Assembly (NCBI RefSeq): GCF_050003625.1
Contig: NC_134400.1
Coordinates: 45,931,096 to 45,995,095, forward strand
DNA: 64,000 nucleotides
Reading direction: 5' to 3'
Origin: Haematobia irritans
Lineage: Eukaryota; Arthropoda; Insecta; Diptera; Muscidae
The position numbers and the translations under genes were made by a program. This document shows positions 12,888 to 22,747 of the stretch, in pieces. Every line of letters starts with the position of its first letter. The stretch's first letter is position 1. The notes below the pieces were generated by a model. The model was not told the DNA's origin. It worked only from the letters and a program-made list of their open reading frames with translations, and ran no database searches.

Positions 12888-14192
12888 AAGGGTGATTTGT
12901 TAAGAGCTTGATAACTTTTTTTTAAAAAAAAACGCATAAAATTTGCAAAATCTCATCGGTTCTTTATTTGAAACGTTAGATTGGTCCATGACATTTACTT
13001 TTTGAAGATAATTTCATTTAAATGTTGACCGCGGCTGCGTCTTAGGTGGTCCATTCGGAAAGTCCAATTTTGGGCAACTTTTTCGAGCATTTCGGCCGGA
13101 ATAGCCCGAATTTCATCGGAAATGTTGTCTTCCAAAGCTGGAATAGTTGCTGGCTTATTTCTGTAGACTTTAGACTTGACGTAGCCCCACAAAAAATAGT
13201 CTAAAGGCGTCAAATCGCATGATCTTGGTGGCCAACTTACCGGTCCATTTCTTGAGATGAATTGTTCTCCGAAGTTTTCCCTCAAAATGGCCATAGAATC
13301 GCGAGCTGTGTGGCATGTAGCGCCATCTTGTTGAAACCACATGTCAACCAAGTTCAGTTCTTCCATTTTTGGCAACAAAAAGTTTGTTAGCATCGAACGA
13401 TAGCGATCGCCATTCACCGTAACGTTGCGTCCAACAGCATCTTTGAAAAAATACGGTCCAATGATTCCACCAGCGTACAAACCACACCAAACAGTGCATT
13501 TTTCGGGATGCATGGGCAGTTCTTGAACGGCTTCTGGTTGCTCTTCACTCCAAATGCGGCAATTTTGCTTATTTACGTAGCCATTCAACCAGAAATGAGC
13601 CTCATCGCTGAACAAAATTTGTCGATAAAAAAGCGGATTTTCTGCCAACTTTTCTAGGGCCCATTCACTGAAAATTCGACGTTGTGGCAGATCGTTCGGC
13701 TTCAGTTCTTGCACGAGCTGTATTTTATACGGTTTTACACCAAGATCTTTGCGTAAAATCTTCCATGTGGTCGAATAACACAAACCCAATTGCTGCGAAC
13801 GGCGACGAATCGACATTTCACGGTCTTCAGCAACACTCTCAGAAACAGACGCAATATTCTCTTCTGTACGCACTGTACGCATTCGTGTGGTTGGTTTAAT
13901 GTCCAATAAAGTAAACTGAGTGCGAAACTTGGTCACAATCGCATTAATTGTTTGCTCACTTGGTCGATTATGTAGACCATAAATCGGACGTAAAGCGCGA
14001 AACACATTTCGAACCGACACTGATTTTGGTAATAAAATTCAATGATTTGCAAGCGTTGCTCGTTAGTAAGTCTATTCATGATGAAATGTCAAAGCATACT
14101 GAGCATCTTTCTCTTTGACACCATGTCTGAAATCCCACGTGATCTGTCAAATACTAATGCATGAAAATCCTAACCTCAAAAGAATCACCCTT
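12888..14192 (-). mobile_element. DD41D (rosa-like) mariner element, 1305 bp
   Basis: The inverted ends AAGGGTGATT (12888-12897) and AATCACCCTT (14183-14192) are each flanked by TA (12886-12887 and 14193-14194), the expected target duplication for Tc1/mariner. The interior is one transposase gene on the minus strand. It lies inside the putative TIR element at 11934-15037. Confidence 0.88.
12995..14079 (-). pseudogene. DD41D mariner transposase, one frameshift
   Basis: Encodes the cut-and-paste transposase of the surrounding element. The ATG at 14079 opens MNRLTNEQRLQIIEF, a typical helix-turn-helix start. After about 24 codons a single-base deletion near 14020 moves the reading into the frame that continues with SVRNVFRALR and stays open for ~340 residues to the stop at 12995-12997. 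The catalytic triad is visible: LFSDEAHFW, then FQQDGATCHTA, then SCDLTPLDYFLWG. There are 41 residues between the second and third Asp, the spacing of the DD41D (rosa) group. The GTG at 14020 is not a plausible start given the better upstream ATG. Only one lesion is visible, so this copy is young or its loss is recent. Confidence 0.87.
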
Positions 14193-14460
14193 TATATTTA
14201 TACTCGACTCCACGTTCTTCTTTTGTTAGAGTTTTTGAATTCCTTCCAAATTTTAAAGTTTTATACCAAAACCAGTTTTTTGTTACAAAATTGTAATTTT
14301 TGCAATAAAAATAATATTTTATCCAAAATCAGTCAATTTCGTTTATATCAAGCACTGTTACTGACTATAAATCTTTAATAACCCACATTTCGAAGTTTCA
14401 TTATAAAAATTTAATATAGTATAAATATACATGTGAAAATAAAAAAAAAATAAAAAAGTG

Positions 14461-14535
14461 TTCGGTCGGAGCAGGGATTGAACCCACGACCCTTTGCATG
14501 CAAGGCAGACATGCTAACCACTGCTCCACGTGGTA
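14461..14535 (-). other. tRNA-like module (SINE head), minus strand
   Basis: Reads CCACGTGGAGCAGTGG (A-box region), then GCCTTGCATGCAAAGGGTCG, then GGTTCAATCCC (B box). It is clearly homologous to the heads of the SINEs at 34, 41 and 51 kb but lacks their body and LINE-type tail. The arms pair too poorly for a functional tRNA gene. It sits in the TIR element. Confidence 0.65.
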
Positions 14536-14650
14536 AACAAATGTATGTTTCTGTTAAATAATGTTATGTTTGCATGGGCTCGTGGGCGCTGCAAACTATG
14601 CTATATAAATGTAACTTATAACGATAATTATCTAATGGTGTCTATAACAG

Positions 14651-14726
14651 TTACGTAGCCCAGTGGATAGTGTGTTGGCTTACAAACTGTATGGTCCTCG
14701 GTTCGATTCTCCGTGCAGGCGAAAGG
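14651..14726 (+). other. tRNA-like module, plus strand
   Basis: TAGCCCAGTGG (A-box like) followed by GGTTCGATTCT (14700-14710, B-box like) at tRNA spacing. The head differs from that of the module at 14461. It lies on the opposite strand ~120 bp away, inside the same element. Likely tRNA-derived and not a functional tRNA. Confidence 0.55.
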
Positions 14727-15189
14727 TAAAATTTAAAAAATTTATAGAAGTGAATAATTTCTTCAACATTATTTGTATTACAGAAAAAGGTGCCAAGAAC
14801 AAATATACTTCGTGGAAGTGAAAATTACGAGTATGTTAGGGAATGAGCACAATCGTCTTTGGGAAAAATTCTTCCAAGCATATAATATTTTTGGGCTCAA
14901 AATGCTTCCAAACATATAATATGTTCACATAAACCAAACATATTAATGTTTCGGCAGTATCCAATAATATATGTGCTTCCTGCAAAATATGTTTGGAACA
15001 TATGTTAAAGAGGCGATTTTTTTTTTTTGAGGGTGTACTAATCCAATCATTTTAAGAATTTTTGTTTCATACCAACACAGCAGAACTGTTTTATAAAATT
15101 AAATTGCTAAGTTTCTGAATACTTAACAGTGTTATATTGTTCTGTTTCAGAACTTATAATTCCCAGCAAAAAATTTTGAATATTTTCTA

Positions 15190-15420
15190 TAGACACAACT
15201 TCCCAGCAAAAAAAGAGCTTCCAAAAATGTAGTTTGGATCTCCAATTTGTGATCCGGAAGTTGTGCAAACTTGGATCATCTCCAATGAATTTTACATGGG
15301 CTTGTCATCGGAAGGAAATACTTCATCTTTGGATCCTTTGCATTGCTTTGGAAGTTGTGGCTTGGAAGTTCATTTGGATGAAGAAATTAAAAAAATTAAA
15401 ATAAACTAAAAAAAAATTCC
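15190..15420. repeat. Dispersed repeat fragment beginning CCCAGCAAAAAAA
   Basis: Shares the CCCAGCA...AAAA opening and GGAAGTT-rich text with repeats at 24.3 and 30.4 kb. No coding content. Confidence 0.4.
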
Positions 15421-15430
15421 CCAATTTCAC

Positions 15431-15908
15431 TTTTTTTATACCCTCCATTGCTCTAAGACCCCATAAAGTATATATATTCTGAGTCGTGGTGAAATTCTGA
15501 GTCGATCTAAGCATGTCCGTCCGTCCGTCTGTTGAAATCACGCTAACTTCCGAACGAAACACGCTATCGACTTGAAACTTGGCACAAGTAGTTGTTATTG
15601 ATGTAGGTCGGATGGTATTGAAAATGGGCGATATCGGTCCACTTTTACGTATAGCCCCCATATAAAGGGACCCTCAGATTTGGCTTGTGGAGCCTCTAAC
15701 AGAAGCATATTTCATCCGATGCGGCTGAAATTTGGTATATTGTGTTGGTATATGGTCTCTAACAACCATGCAAAAATTGGTCCACATCGGTCCATAATTA
15801 TATATAGCCCCCATATAAACGGATCCCCAGATTTGGCTTGCGGAGCCTAAAAGAGAAGCAAATTTCATCCGATCCGGCTAAAATTTGGTACATGGTGTTG
15901 GTATATGG

Positions 15909-15911
<3 letters not shown>
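15431..15911 (+). repeat. Family A dispersed repeat, left part of a split copy
   Basis: Starts at TTTTATACCC and runs through two body units to the LINE insertion site. The copy resumes at 20976. Confidence 0.85.

Positions 15912-15953
<42 letters not shown>
15911..15953. repeat. Homopolymer T43 at the 5' end of the LINE
   Basis: Forty-three T residues lie between the left target duplication and the 5' UTR (CTTCCTATTCAACCG). This is unusual, because A/T homopolymers normally mark the 3' end of such elements. Confidence 0.85.
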
Positions 15954-16063
15954 CTTCCTATTCAACCGTCGAACGGAACGGACGTGTTTTTTTCAATAGC
16001 GGATAAACTCATAGTAATAGGTACCTACTACGAATTTCAAGTGTGGTGGGATATTAAGCCACC

Positions 16064-17289
16064 ATGCAGCGAAATTCCAAGTCATCCACTGGGTTGCTAA
16101 CTTCAGGGCCCAGTGGACGGGTATCGACTGGAGTTATAAATCTGGGCAATGACCAAGAGTTAGGCCCAATTAGTCGACCTGTAGACGGGTCGACAGGTGG
16201 CGACACACTGACAAGTCGAACTTTTTCTAAGGTAACGACATCAAAAGGAGGTAATCCCTCACGAAAGAGATTCAAGGAACGCAGAAATGCTTTGTTTATC
16301 CTAAAGAAGTTAGGATCAGTCGACCCAAGCACGCTGTCGGCTAAACAAACGATTCCTTAAAATGGGCTCAAGGAATTCTTGAGACTGGAAAAAGGGAACG
16401 ATCGCCGGATGAGCTGCCATCCTCCAAAAGGGATCAAAGATCGTTTGCCTCAGTTGCTAAAGATAGCCTTGTGATGGCTATCATTAATAAAGGAGCATTG
16501 GACGGTATGGTTCCAAAGCAAAAATGGGGGGAAATTGAGAATGCTCTATCTGTCGTCTACTCACAGGTACTGGAAAAGTTTCCCGGCCCAGATCCTCGAC
16601 ACCAAGAGGCTGGTTGGTATCAAGGACGATTTAAGCTAGTCGCATTTGAGGACCAGAGGTCTATAGAATGTTTTAAAGCTGCTCTGATACTAATTGGTGA
16701 AGTTTGGGAAGGAGCTGCTCTAGAGTTAGTCGAGAAGAAAGACATACCGGCTAGACCTAGAGCACATGCCTGGATACCTGCAAACCCTTCTGACCCTGAA
16801 TCTATTTTAAATAGACTGAAACGATGCAATCCAGATCTTCCAACAGCTGATTGGAAGGTTGGCCGTTTGGATGAAGTGGATGGACCAAGACGGCATGCAG
16901 TGTTTATATTGAACACTCAGTCTTTGCCACATCTGGCAAAGTCCCAGGGCCGTGTATGTTATGGCTTTCATTATATCCAAATGAAGGTGTATAAAAACGA
17001 TCAGCTAAAGGATTCAGAAATGGACAAGCCTCTGTCTGAATCAGAAGTAAGCGGATCCTCTTGCGAAGTCGAGGGAGATACCAAAGTTGAAGACATGGAT
17101 AGATACCGTATGCGTGAGGAGGCTTCTATTGCCTCAGAACTCACCAAAGTCGAACCTATGGTTATTGCGAGAGTCACCGATATCTCTGAAGAGGACATTC
17201 TTGATGACTCGATCGAAGCGGCTGATGTGACGGTTGTTGAAAATCTCGATGGTCCTACGGATCCTCCAGATAAATCTTCATCATTGTAA
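16064..17289 (+). pseudogene. LINE ORF1 (DUF4780-type), one frameshift
   Basis: ORF1 proteins of non-LTR elements bind the element RNA in a ribonucleoprotein. The ATG at 16064 has a good context (CCACCATGC) and opens a Ser/Thr/Gly-rich basic N-terminus that runs to a TAA at 16358. One missing base near 16345-16350 displaces the frame. The downstream frame carries on without a stop through KRERSPDELPSSKRD to a conserved C-terminal domain and ends at 17289. That domain (GWYQGRFKLVAFEDQRS, then WKVGRLDEVDGPRRHAVF, then RVCYGFHYIQMKVY) resembles DUF4780, common in ORF1 of LOA-like elements. The acidic tail overlaps the start of ORF2 by 44 bases. No CCHC knuckles are seen. Confidence 0.8.
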
Positions 17290-20200
17290 GGCTGCATGTG
17301 CTGCCTTAAAAGTTCTCCTGATGAAAGGGGACATAGACATAGTTCTTATTCAAGAACCATATGTTTATAGAAACAAAATATGTGAATTAAGTACTCCGGG
17401 GTACAAACTATTGCAGTATACTGGTAATGATGTAATTCGAGCCTGTATAATTGCTAAAAACGAGCTTAACTTGTTTCTGCTTCCTTCAATGTGCAATGCA
17501 GACACTGTCGTTGCCAATTTAGAAATAGCCAAATGCAAATATTGGGTATCTTCGGTCTATATGGGACATGACAGGGAGATGCCTCCATGTGCCGTTAAGA
17601 CCTTAGTTGAGGAGTCACTGAAAACAAAGACGAAACTCATTATGGGATGCGATGCGAATGCGCATCATAGTATATGGGGAAGTAGTGATACTAATGCAAG
17701 GGGAGAGTCGCTAATAGAGTTTATTTTGCGTACTAATCTGGTAGTTTGCAACAAGGGAGATGCCCCAACCTTCGTCACTAAAAACAGGCAAGAGGTTTTG
17801 GACATCACCTTGGCCTCGCAAGAACTGAATGAAATGATATCTGAGTGGCATGTTTTAAGTGAACACAGCTTCTCAGATCATCGCTACATCAGTTTCAAAT
17901 TTGATGTTCATATCACCAAGACCATATTTTCGCCAAATGTTAGGAAAGCTGACTGGAAAAGGTATAGGGAATCGTTCAATATGATGATACCGGAAATAAC
18001 AGAGACAAATATGAGAAATGTGCAAGATATCGAGCACGCAGTGGAGCGGATTACTAAGGCCTTCAACATCTCACTGAAAGCTGCATGCCCTAGAGGAAAG
18101 CCAAGGGGGAAACATCGACCACCATGGTGGTCTACGGAATTAAGTAATATGAGGAAATCCTGCAGGAAGCTCTTTAACAAGGCAAAGTCCACCAGAGCCC
18201 CTGAGGACTGGGACGCTTACAAGAGGAATCTGAGAGGATACAAGCGAGAACTGAGAAAGGCTCAGCATAACTCTTGGAATGACTACTGCAGCAGTATTGA
18301 GAATACGTCCGAGGCTTCCAGACTACGGAAGGTTCTAGCATCCACCAACTCCGCTCCAGGTTTCATTAAAACATCGGACGGAAATTGGACAACGTCCAGT
18401 GAGGAGACGCTGGAGGTACTATTGGACACACATTTTCCTGGAAATCAGACGGTTGAACCATGTACTGGCGGTGCCACAGTTGCTCAGCGGTCGTTTCCTG
18501 TCAAGGAAATTGTATCGGAAACTAGAATAAGATGGGCGCTAAATAGCTTTGGACCATTCAAATCCCCCGGACCTGATGGAATTACTCCGGCGGAGTTACA
18601 AGCTGTAACTGACAAAATTATCCCCTGGTTGTCAGTGATATATAAAGGATGTATTAACTTATCATATATCCCAGGAAAGTGGAGGGAAACAAAAGTCGTT
18701 TTCATACCTAAAGCGGGAAAAGCCTCTCACTCGAGGGCGAAGGATTTCCGACCAATCAGCTTATCCTCATTCCTACTTAAGACTCTGGAGAGGATAATAG
18801 ATATTTATCTTAGAACTAGCATCGATTCAAGGTTGTTCTCGAAAGGACAGCATGCATACTCGAAGGGCAGGTCTACTGAGACCGCACTACATGAACTAGT
18901 CAGCTTTATTGAAAGCTCACTATCTGTCAAAGAATACACAATCGTGGCGTTTCTAGACATCGAAGGGGCGTTCAATAATGTCCATCCGAGCTCGATATTA
19001 AATGGACTGACAACTCTGAATGTTGATCCATGTATACTCAGGCTGTTAGACGAACTGCTAATGAAGAGACGTATTTCAGCCACACTAGGTCAAGCAAACA
19101 TACAAAGGTATGTGAACAGAGGCACTCCCCAAGGAGGAGTTCTATCACCTCTTCTTTGGAATGTTGCTATAAATAGCCTTCTGGTTACTCTAGAAAAAGA
19201 AAGGATAAAAGTGGTGACATACGCAGATGATGTAGCTCTGGCAGTCAGGGGAAAATTCCCATCCACAATCAGAGATATTATTCAGAGGGCCCTCCGGATG
19301 ACTGAAAAATGGGCGAAAGACAATGGTCTTGGGGTAAATCCCGCAAAGACAGAATTAGTCATGTACTGCAAAGATCGCAAAACTCCCACGGTTAGGCCTA
19401 TTTCCTTAGGGGGTATTGAAATTCCCTTTGGTGATTGTGCAAAATACCTTGGCGTTATTTTGGACAGGAAGCTGAACTTTAAGCTTAATCTTGAAGAAAG
19501 GGCGAGGAAGGCAACTGTAGCTTTGTACTCGTGCAAAAAGGCAATAGGAAAAAAGTGGGGACTAAAACCAAAAATTGTGCATTGGCTATACACGGCAGTG
19601 GTTAGACCTATAATGCTATATGGTGTTGTAGTCTGGTGGCCGGCACTTCAGAAACCGACTGGTTTAGATAAAGTTCAGCGTATGGCGTGTTTGTGTATTT
19701 CAGGCGCATTCAGCAAGACAGGAACAAATTCCCTTAATGTCGTGCTGCATCTATTGCCTTTAGACATTTTGGCCAAACAGTCAGCTGCAACAACGGCTAT
19801 GCGGTTGCGCGAACTATCGCTGTGGTCGGAAAAAGGTTACGGTCACAGTTCTGTCCTCAAAACAATGCCAGATGTGCCTAACGTAGTGGATTACACTTTG
19901 GCGAGTCCACTTTTCGACAAAAAGTTTGAGACTCTAATCCCCAAAAGTGAGGCGTGGTGCACACAGACCCCGGGGAATAAAGAATATATAGATTTCTACA
20001 CTGATGGCTCCAAATTGGATGGACAAGTGGGGTTCGGAGTATATTCTAATGATCTGGAACTTCGAATAGCGAAAAGATTACCTAATCACTGTAGTGTTTT
20101 TCAGGCTGAAATATTAGCAATAAGAGAGGTGGCGAATTGGCTGAGAAGTAATGTTCCAAAAAATGTGGGCATTAATATATACTCAGACAGTCAACCTGCA

Positions 20201-20839
20201 ATAAAATCCTTGGACTCTGTGTTCCTCAACTCGAAAACGGCCATCGACTGCCGCAAATCTCTCAATGAGATGGCTGAGCAGTACAATATTCACCTAATAT
20301 GGGTGCCTGGCCATAGGAACATACCGGGGAACTGCGAAGCGGATGAGTTGGCAAGGCTAGGGACTACCTTACATATTCCAGGGGAACTAGAATTTGTTGG
20401 TATGCCCCTAGCTACCTGCAAGCTCATGCTGCGTGAGAAGGCTGTTATGATGGCAAATGTTCGATGGGAGAATTGCAAGGGTTGTAACGACACCAAGCAA
20501 ATATGGCCCCATTTCAACTTAAACCGCACACTAGATATGCTAATGTTCTCGAGACGTCAGATATCACTCCTGATATCTGCTATAACGGGTCGCTGCCTGA
20601 TAGGCGATTTTGCAAAAACTATTGGCGCGAAGTATAATGACTATTGTATGAGCTGTCATGATGCGGAGGAAAAAGAATCAATTAAACACCTCTTGTGTGA
20701 GTGTCCTGCATTTTGTGTAAAGCGCAAGCAACTTTTAGGAGCATATAGCTTCAGATTACTGGCGGATCTGGAAAACGTTAACTTAAGCAGTCTGCTACTG
20801 TTTTTGGAACAATCTGGTTGGTTCAACAAAGAAAAATAA
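17246..20839 (+). CDS. LINE ORF2: endonuclease, reverse transcriptase and RNase H polyprotein
   Basis: Nicks target DNA and reverse-transcribes the element RNA at the nick. The ATG at 17246 gives 1197 residues with no internal stop. It is preferred over the in-frame TTG at 17234 and begins MVLRILQINLHHCKAA. The apurinic-type endonuclease (about 1-215) has QEPYV (36), GCDANAHHSIWGS (134) and SDHRY (about 210). The RT has FGPFKSPGPDGITP (near 438), GTPQGGVLSPLLW and YADDVAL (659). RNase H begins with FYTDGS (917), then FQAEILAI, YSDSQPA and WVPGHRNIPGNCEADELA, keeping the acidic residues and the His motif. A Cys/His knuckle follows near the end (CMSCHDAEEKESIKHLLCEC). It overlaps ORF1 by 44 bases. 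All catalytic motifs are present, so the protein could be functional even though ORF1 is broken. Confidence 0.93.
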   Translation, partial: SMVLRILQINLHHCKAACAALKVLLMKGDIDIVLIQEPYVYRNKICELSTPGYKLLQYTGNDVIRACIIAKNELNLFLLPSMCNADTVVANLEIAKCKYWVSSVYMGHDREMPPCAVKTLVEESLKTKTKLIMGCDANAHHSIWGSSDTNARGESLIEFILRTNLVVCNKGDAPTFVTKNRQEVLDITLASQELNEMISEWHVLSEHSFSDHRYISFKFDVHITKTIFSPNVRKADWKRYRESFNMMIPEITETNMRNVQDIEHAVERITKAFNISLKAACPRGKPRGKHRPPWWSTELSNMRKSCRKLFNKAKSTRAPEDWDAYKRNLRGYKRELRKAQHNSWNDYCSSIENTSEASRLRKVLASTNSAPGFIKTSDGNWTTSSEETLEVLLDTHFPGNQTVEPCTGGATVAQRSFPVKEIVSETRIRWALNSFGPFKSPGPDGITPAELQAVTDKIIPWLSVIYKGCINLSYIPGKWRETKVVFIPKAGKASHSRAKDFRPISLSSFLLKTLERIIDIYLRTSIDSRLFSKGQHAYSKGRSTETALHELVSFIESSLSVKEYTIVAFLDIEGAFNNVHPSSILNGLTTLNVDPCILRLLDELLMKRRISATLGQANIQRYVNRGTPQGGVLSPLLWNVAINSLLVTLEKERIKVVTYADDVALAVRGKFPSTIRDIIQRALRMTEKWAKDNGLGVNPAKTELVMYCKDRKTPTVRPISLGGIEIPFGDCAKYLGVILDRKLNFKLNLEERARKATVALYSCKKAIGKKWGLKPKIVHWLYTAVVRPIMLYGVVVWWPALQKPTGLDKVQRMACLCISGAFSKTGTNSLNVVLHLLPLDILAKQSAATTAMRLRELSLWSEKGYGHSSVLKTMPDVPNVVDYTLASPLFDKKFETLIPKSEAWCTQTPGNKEYIDFYTDGSKLDGQVGFGVYSNDLELRIAKRLPNHCSVFQAEILAIREVANWLRSNVPKNVGINIYSDSQPAIKSLDSVFLNSKTAIDCRKSLNEMAEQYNIHLIWVPGHRNIPGNCEADELARLGTTLHIPGELEFVGMPLATCKLMLREKAVMMANVRWENCKGCNDTKQIWPHFNLNRTLDMLMFSRRQISLLISAITGRCLIGDFAKTIGAKYNDYCMSCHDAEEKESIKHLLCECPAFCVKRKQLLGAYSFRLLADLENVNLSSLLLFLEQSGWFNKEK

Positions 20840-20975
20840 TCAAGAAGGTTCAGCGGTTAAAACTAGAAGTGCCCATATGTAATAGGTACTTTTAGTTAAT
20901 GTGGTATCACAATGGACTGAATAGTCTAAGTGAGCCTGAATCTTAATCGGGCTGCCACTTTAACCTAACCTAACC
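20840..20975 (+). other. LINE 3' UTR and SINE-shared tail
   Basis: Contains TGTGGTATCACAATGG, ACTGAATAGTCTAAGTGAGC and GGGCTGCCAC, then TAACCTAACCTAACC. The same tail ends the SINEs at 34, 41 and 51 kb and the truncated insertions at 0.76 and 42.5 kb. It is probably the site recognised by this element's reverse transcriptase. Confidence 0.85.
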
Positions 20976-22389
20976 TATATGGTCTCTAACAATCATGCAA
21001 AAATTGGTTCACATCGGTCCATAATTATATATAGCCCCCATATAAACCGATCCCCAGATTTGGCGTGCGGAGCCTCAAAGAGAAGCAAATTTCATCCGAT
21101 TCGCCTGAAATTTGGTACATGATGTTGGTATATGGTCTCCGGTCCGGCTGAAATTTGGTACATGATGTTGGTATATGGTCTCTAACAACCATGCAAAAAT
21201 TGGTCCATATCGGTCCTTAATTATATATAGCCCCCATATAAACCGATCCCCAGATGTGGCTTGTGGAGCCTCTAAGAGAAGCATATTTCATCCGATCCGG
21301 CTGAAATTTTGTACATGGTGTTGGTATATGGTCTCTAACAATCATGCAAAAATTGGTTCACATCGGTCCATAATTATATATAGCCCCCATATAAACCGAT
21401 CCCCAGATTTGACTTACGGAGCCTCAAAGAGAAGCAAAATTCATCCGATTCGGCTGAAATTTGGTACATGATGTTGGTATATGGTCTCTAACGACCATGC
21501 AAAAATTAGTCCACATCGGTCGATAATTATATATAGACCCCATATAAACCGATCTCCAGATTTGGGTTGCGGAGCCTCAAAGAGAAGCAAATTTCATCCG
21601 ATCCGCCTGAAATTTGGTACATGATATTGGTATATGGTCTCTAACAACCATGCAAAAATTGGTCCACATCGGTTCATAAATATATATTGCCCACATATAA
21701 ACCGATCCCCAGATTTGGCTTGCGAAGTCACCAAGAGACGCAAATTTCATCCAATCCGGTTGTAATTTGGAACATGGTGTTAGTATATGATCTTTAACAA
21801 CCGTGCCAGAATTGGTCCATATCGGTCCATAATTATATATAGCCCCCATATAAAACATTCTCCAGATTTGACCTCCGGAGCCTCTTGGAGGAGCAAAATT
21901 CATCCGATCCGGTTCAAATTAGGAACGTGGTGTTAGTATATGGTCGCTAACAACCATACCAAAATTGGTCCAATCACACAAAAATTGGTCCATATCGGTT
22001 CATAATCATGGTTGCCACTAGAGCCAAAAATAATCTACCAAGACTTTATTTCTATAGAAAATTTTGTGAAAATTTTATTTCTATAGAAATTTTTTTTAAA
22101 ATTTTATTTCTGTAGAAAATTTTGTCAAAATTTTATGTCTTCTTTGTCAAACTGAATTATATACGTATTGGATCGATCTTTTTTGATTTAATATATACCA
22201 CGTATGGACTTACATACAATTTAGAAGATGGTGTTAGGAGGTTTTAAGATACCTTGCCATCGGCAAGGGTTACCGCAACTTAAGTAATTCGATTGTGGAT
22301 GGCAGTGTTTAGATGAAGTTTCTACGCAATCCATGATGGAGGTTACATAAGCTTCGTCCTGGCCGAACTTACGGCCGTATATACTTGTT
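20976..22389 (+). repeat. Family A dispersed repeat, right part of the split copy
   Basis: Continues from the LINE junction through several 153-bp units (some body text near 21120-21180 is locally duplicated), a short 29-bp block (22028-22140), the unique 3' segment and the TTCG-type terminal hairpin with TATATACTTGTT. Confidence 0.85.
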
Positions 22390-22747
22390 ATTTTGTTGTT
22401 CTCGGCATATATTTTTGTATAAATATATTTTTTCCATTAAAAATCAACAATAAATTTATAATTACCGTAATTTATAAAACCATCTCAAAAGAACTTCCAT
22501 GGAAGTGAAAGCGTCAAACGGCACAGGTTCAAATCCCAGCGGGGATGATTTTTTTTATTATTATTTTTTTTTTATTTTATTTATTTATTTCTAAGACTTG
22601 TCCAAAATGATTGCATAGGAAGTGAAAACAACTCGATAGGGGATCCCGGGATGCGCTTTAAAAGAAATGTTTGTGGACTTGTCCAAATGGACTGTATCGG
22701 AAGTGGAAAAAACTTGATGGGGGATTCCAGGTTGCGATTTAAAAAAA
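22390..22747. other. Spacer with a possible tRNA-derived B box
   Basis: Around 22507-22550 the sequence GGTTCAAATCCCAGC resembles a polymerase III B box, followed by a T run. GGAAGTG words flank it twice. No gene. Confidence 0.35.

Larger units (their letters stand above)
11934..15037. mobile_element. Putative TIR DNA element interrupted by a DD41D mariner
   Basis: Imperfect terminal inverted repeats begin TACACTCTTAGAAAAA at 11934 and end TTTTTTTTGAGGGTGTA at 15037. Both ends carry similar subterminal text rich in ATATGTTTGGAACATATG-like words. Removing the mariner (12888-14192) leaves ~1.8 kb with no transposase frame but two tRNA-like modules. The pairing of ends rests on the ~10-bp TIR and the shared subterminal words. 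Comparison with other copies would be needed to prove it. Confidence 0.5.
15912..20975 (+). mobile_element. Near full-length non-LTR retrotransposon (LOA/I group)
   Basis: A ~5.06-kb element flanked by the 10-bp duplication TATATGGTCT (15902-15911 and 20976-20985) and inserted into a family A body unit. Order: T-run, 5' UTR, ORF1, overlapping ORF2, then a short 3' UTR ending in three TAACC units instead of poly(A). ORF2 has endonuclease, RT and RNase H domains, a combination found in the LOA and I groups; the N-terminal LQINLHHCKAA favours LOA. Its 3' tail is shared with the local SINEs. Confidence 0.88.

Noticed and set aside
14020..14022. GTG as the start of the DD41D transposase
   Set aside because: An ATG at 14079 begins a typical mariner N-terminus in a neighbouring frame; the GTG is simply where the frame opens after a one-base deletion.
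15885..16100. Phe-rich frame over the poly(T) tract
   Set aside because: Produced by the T43 homopolymer and the LINE 5' UTR; the real ORF1 start is at 16064 in another frame.
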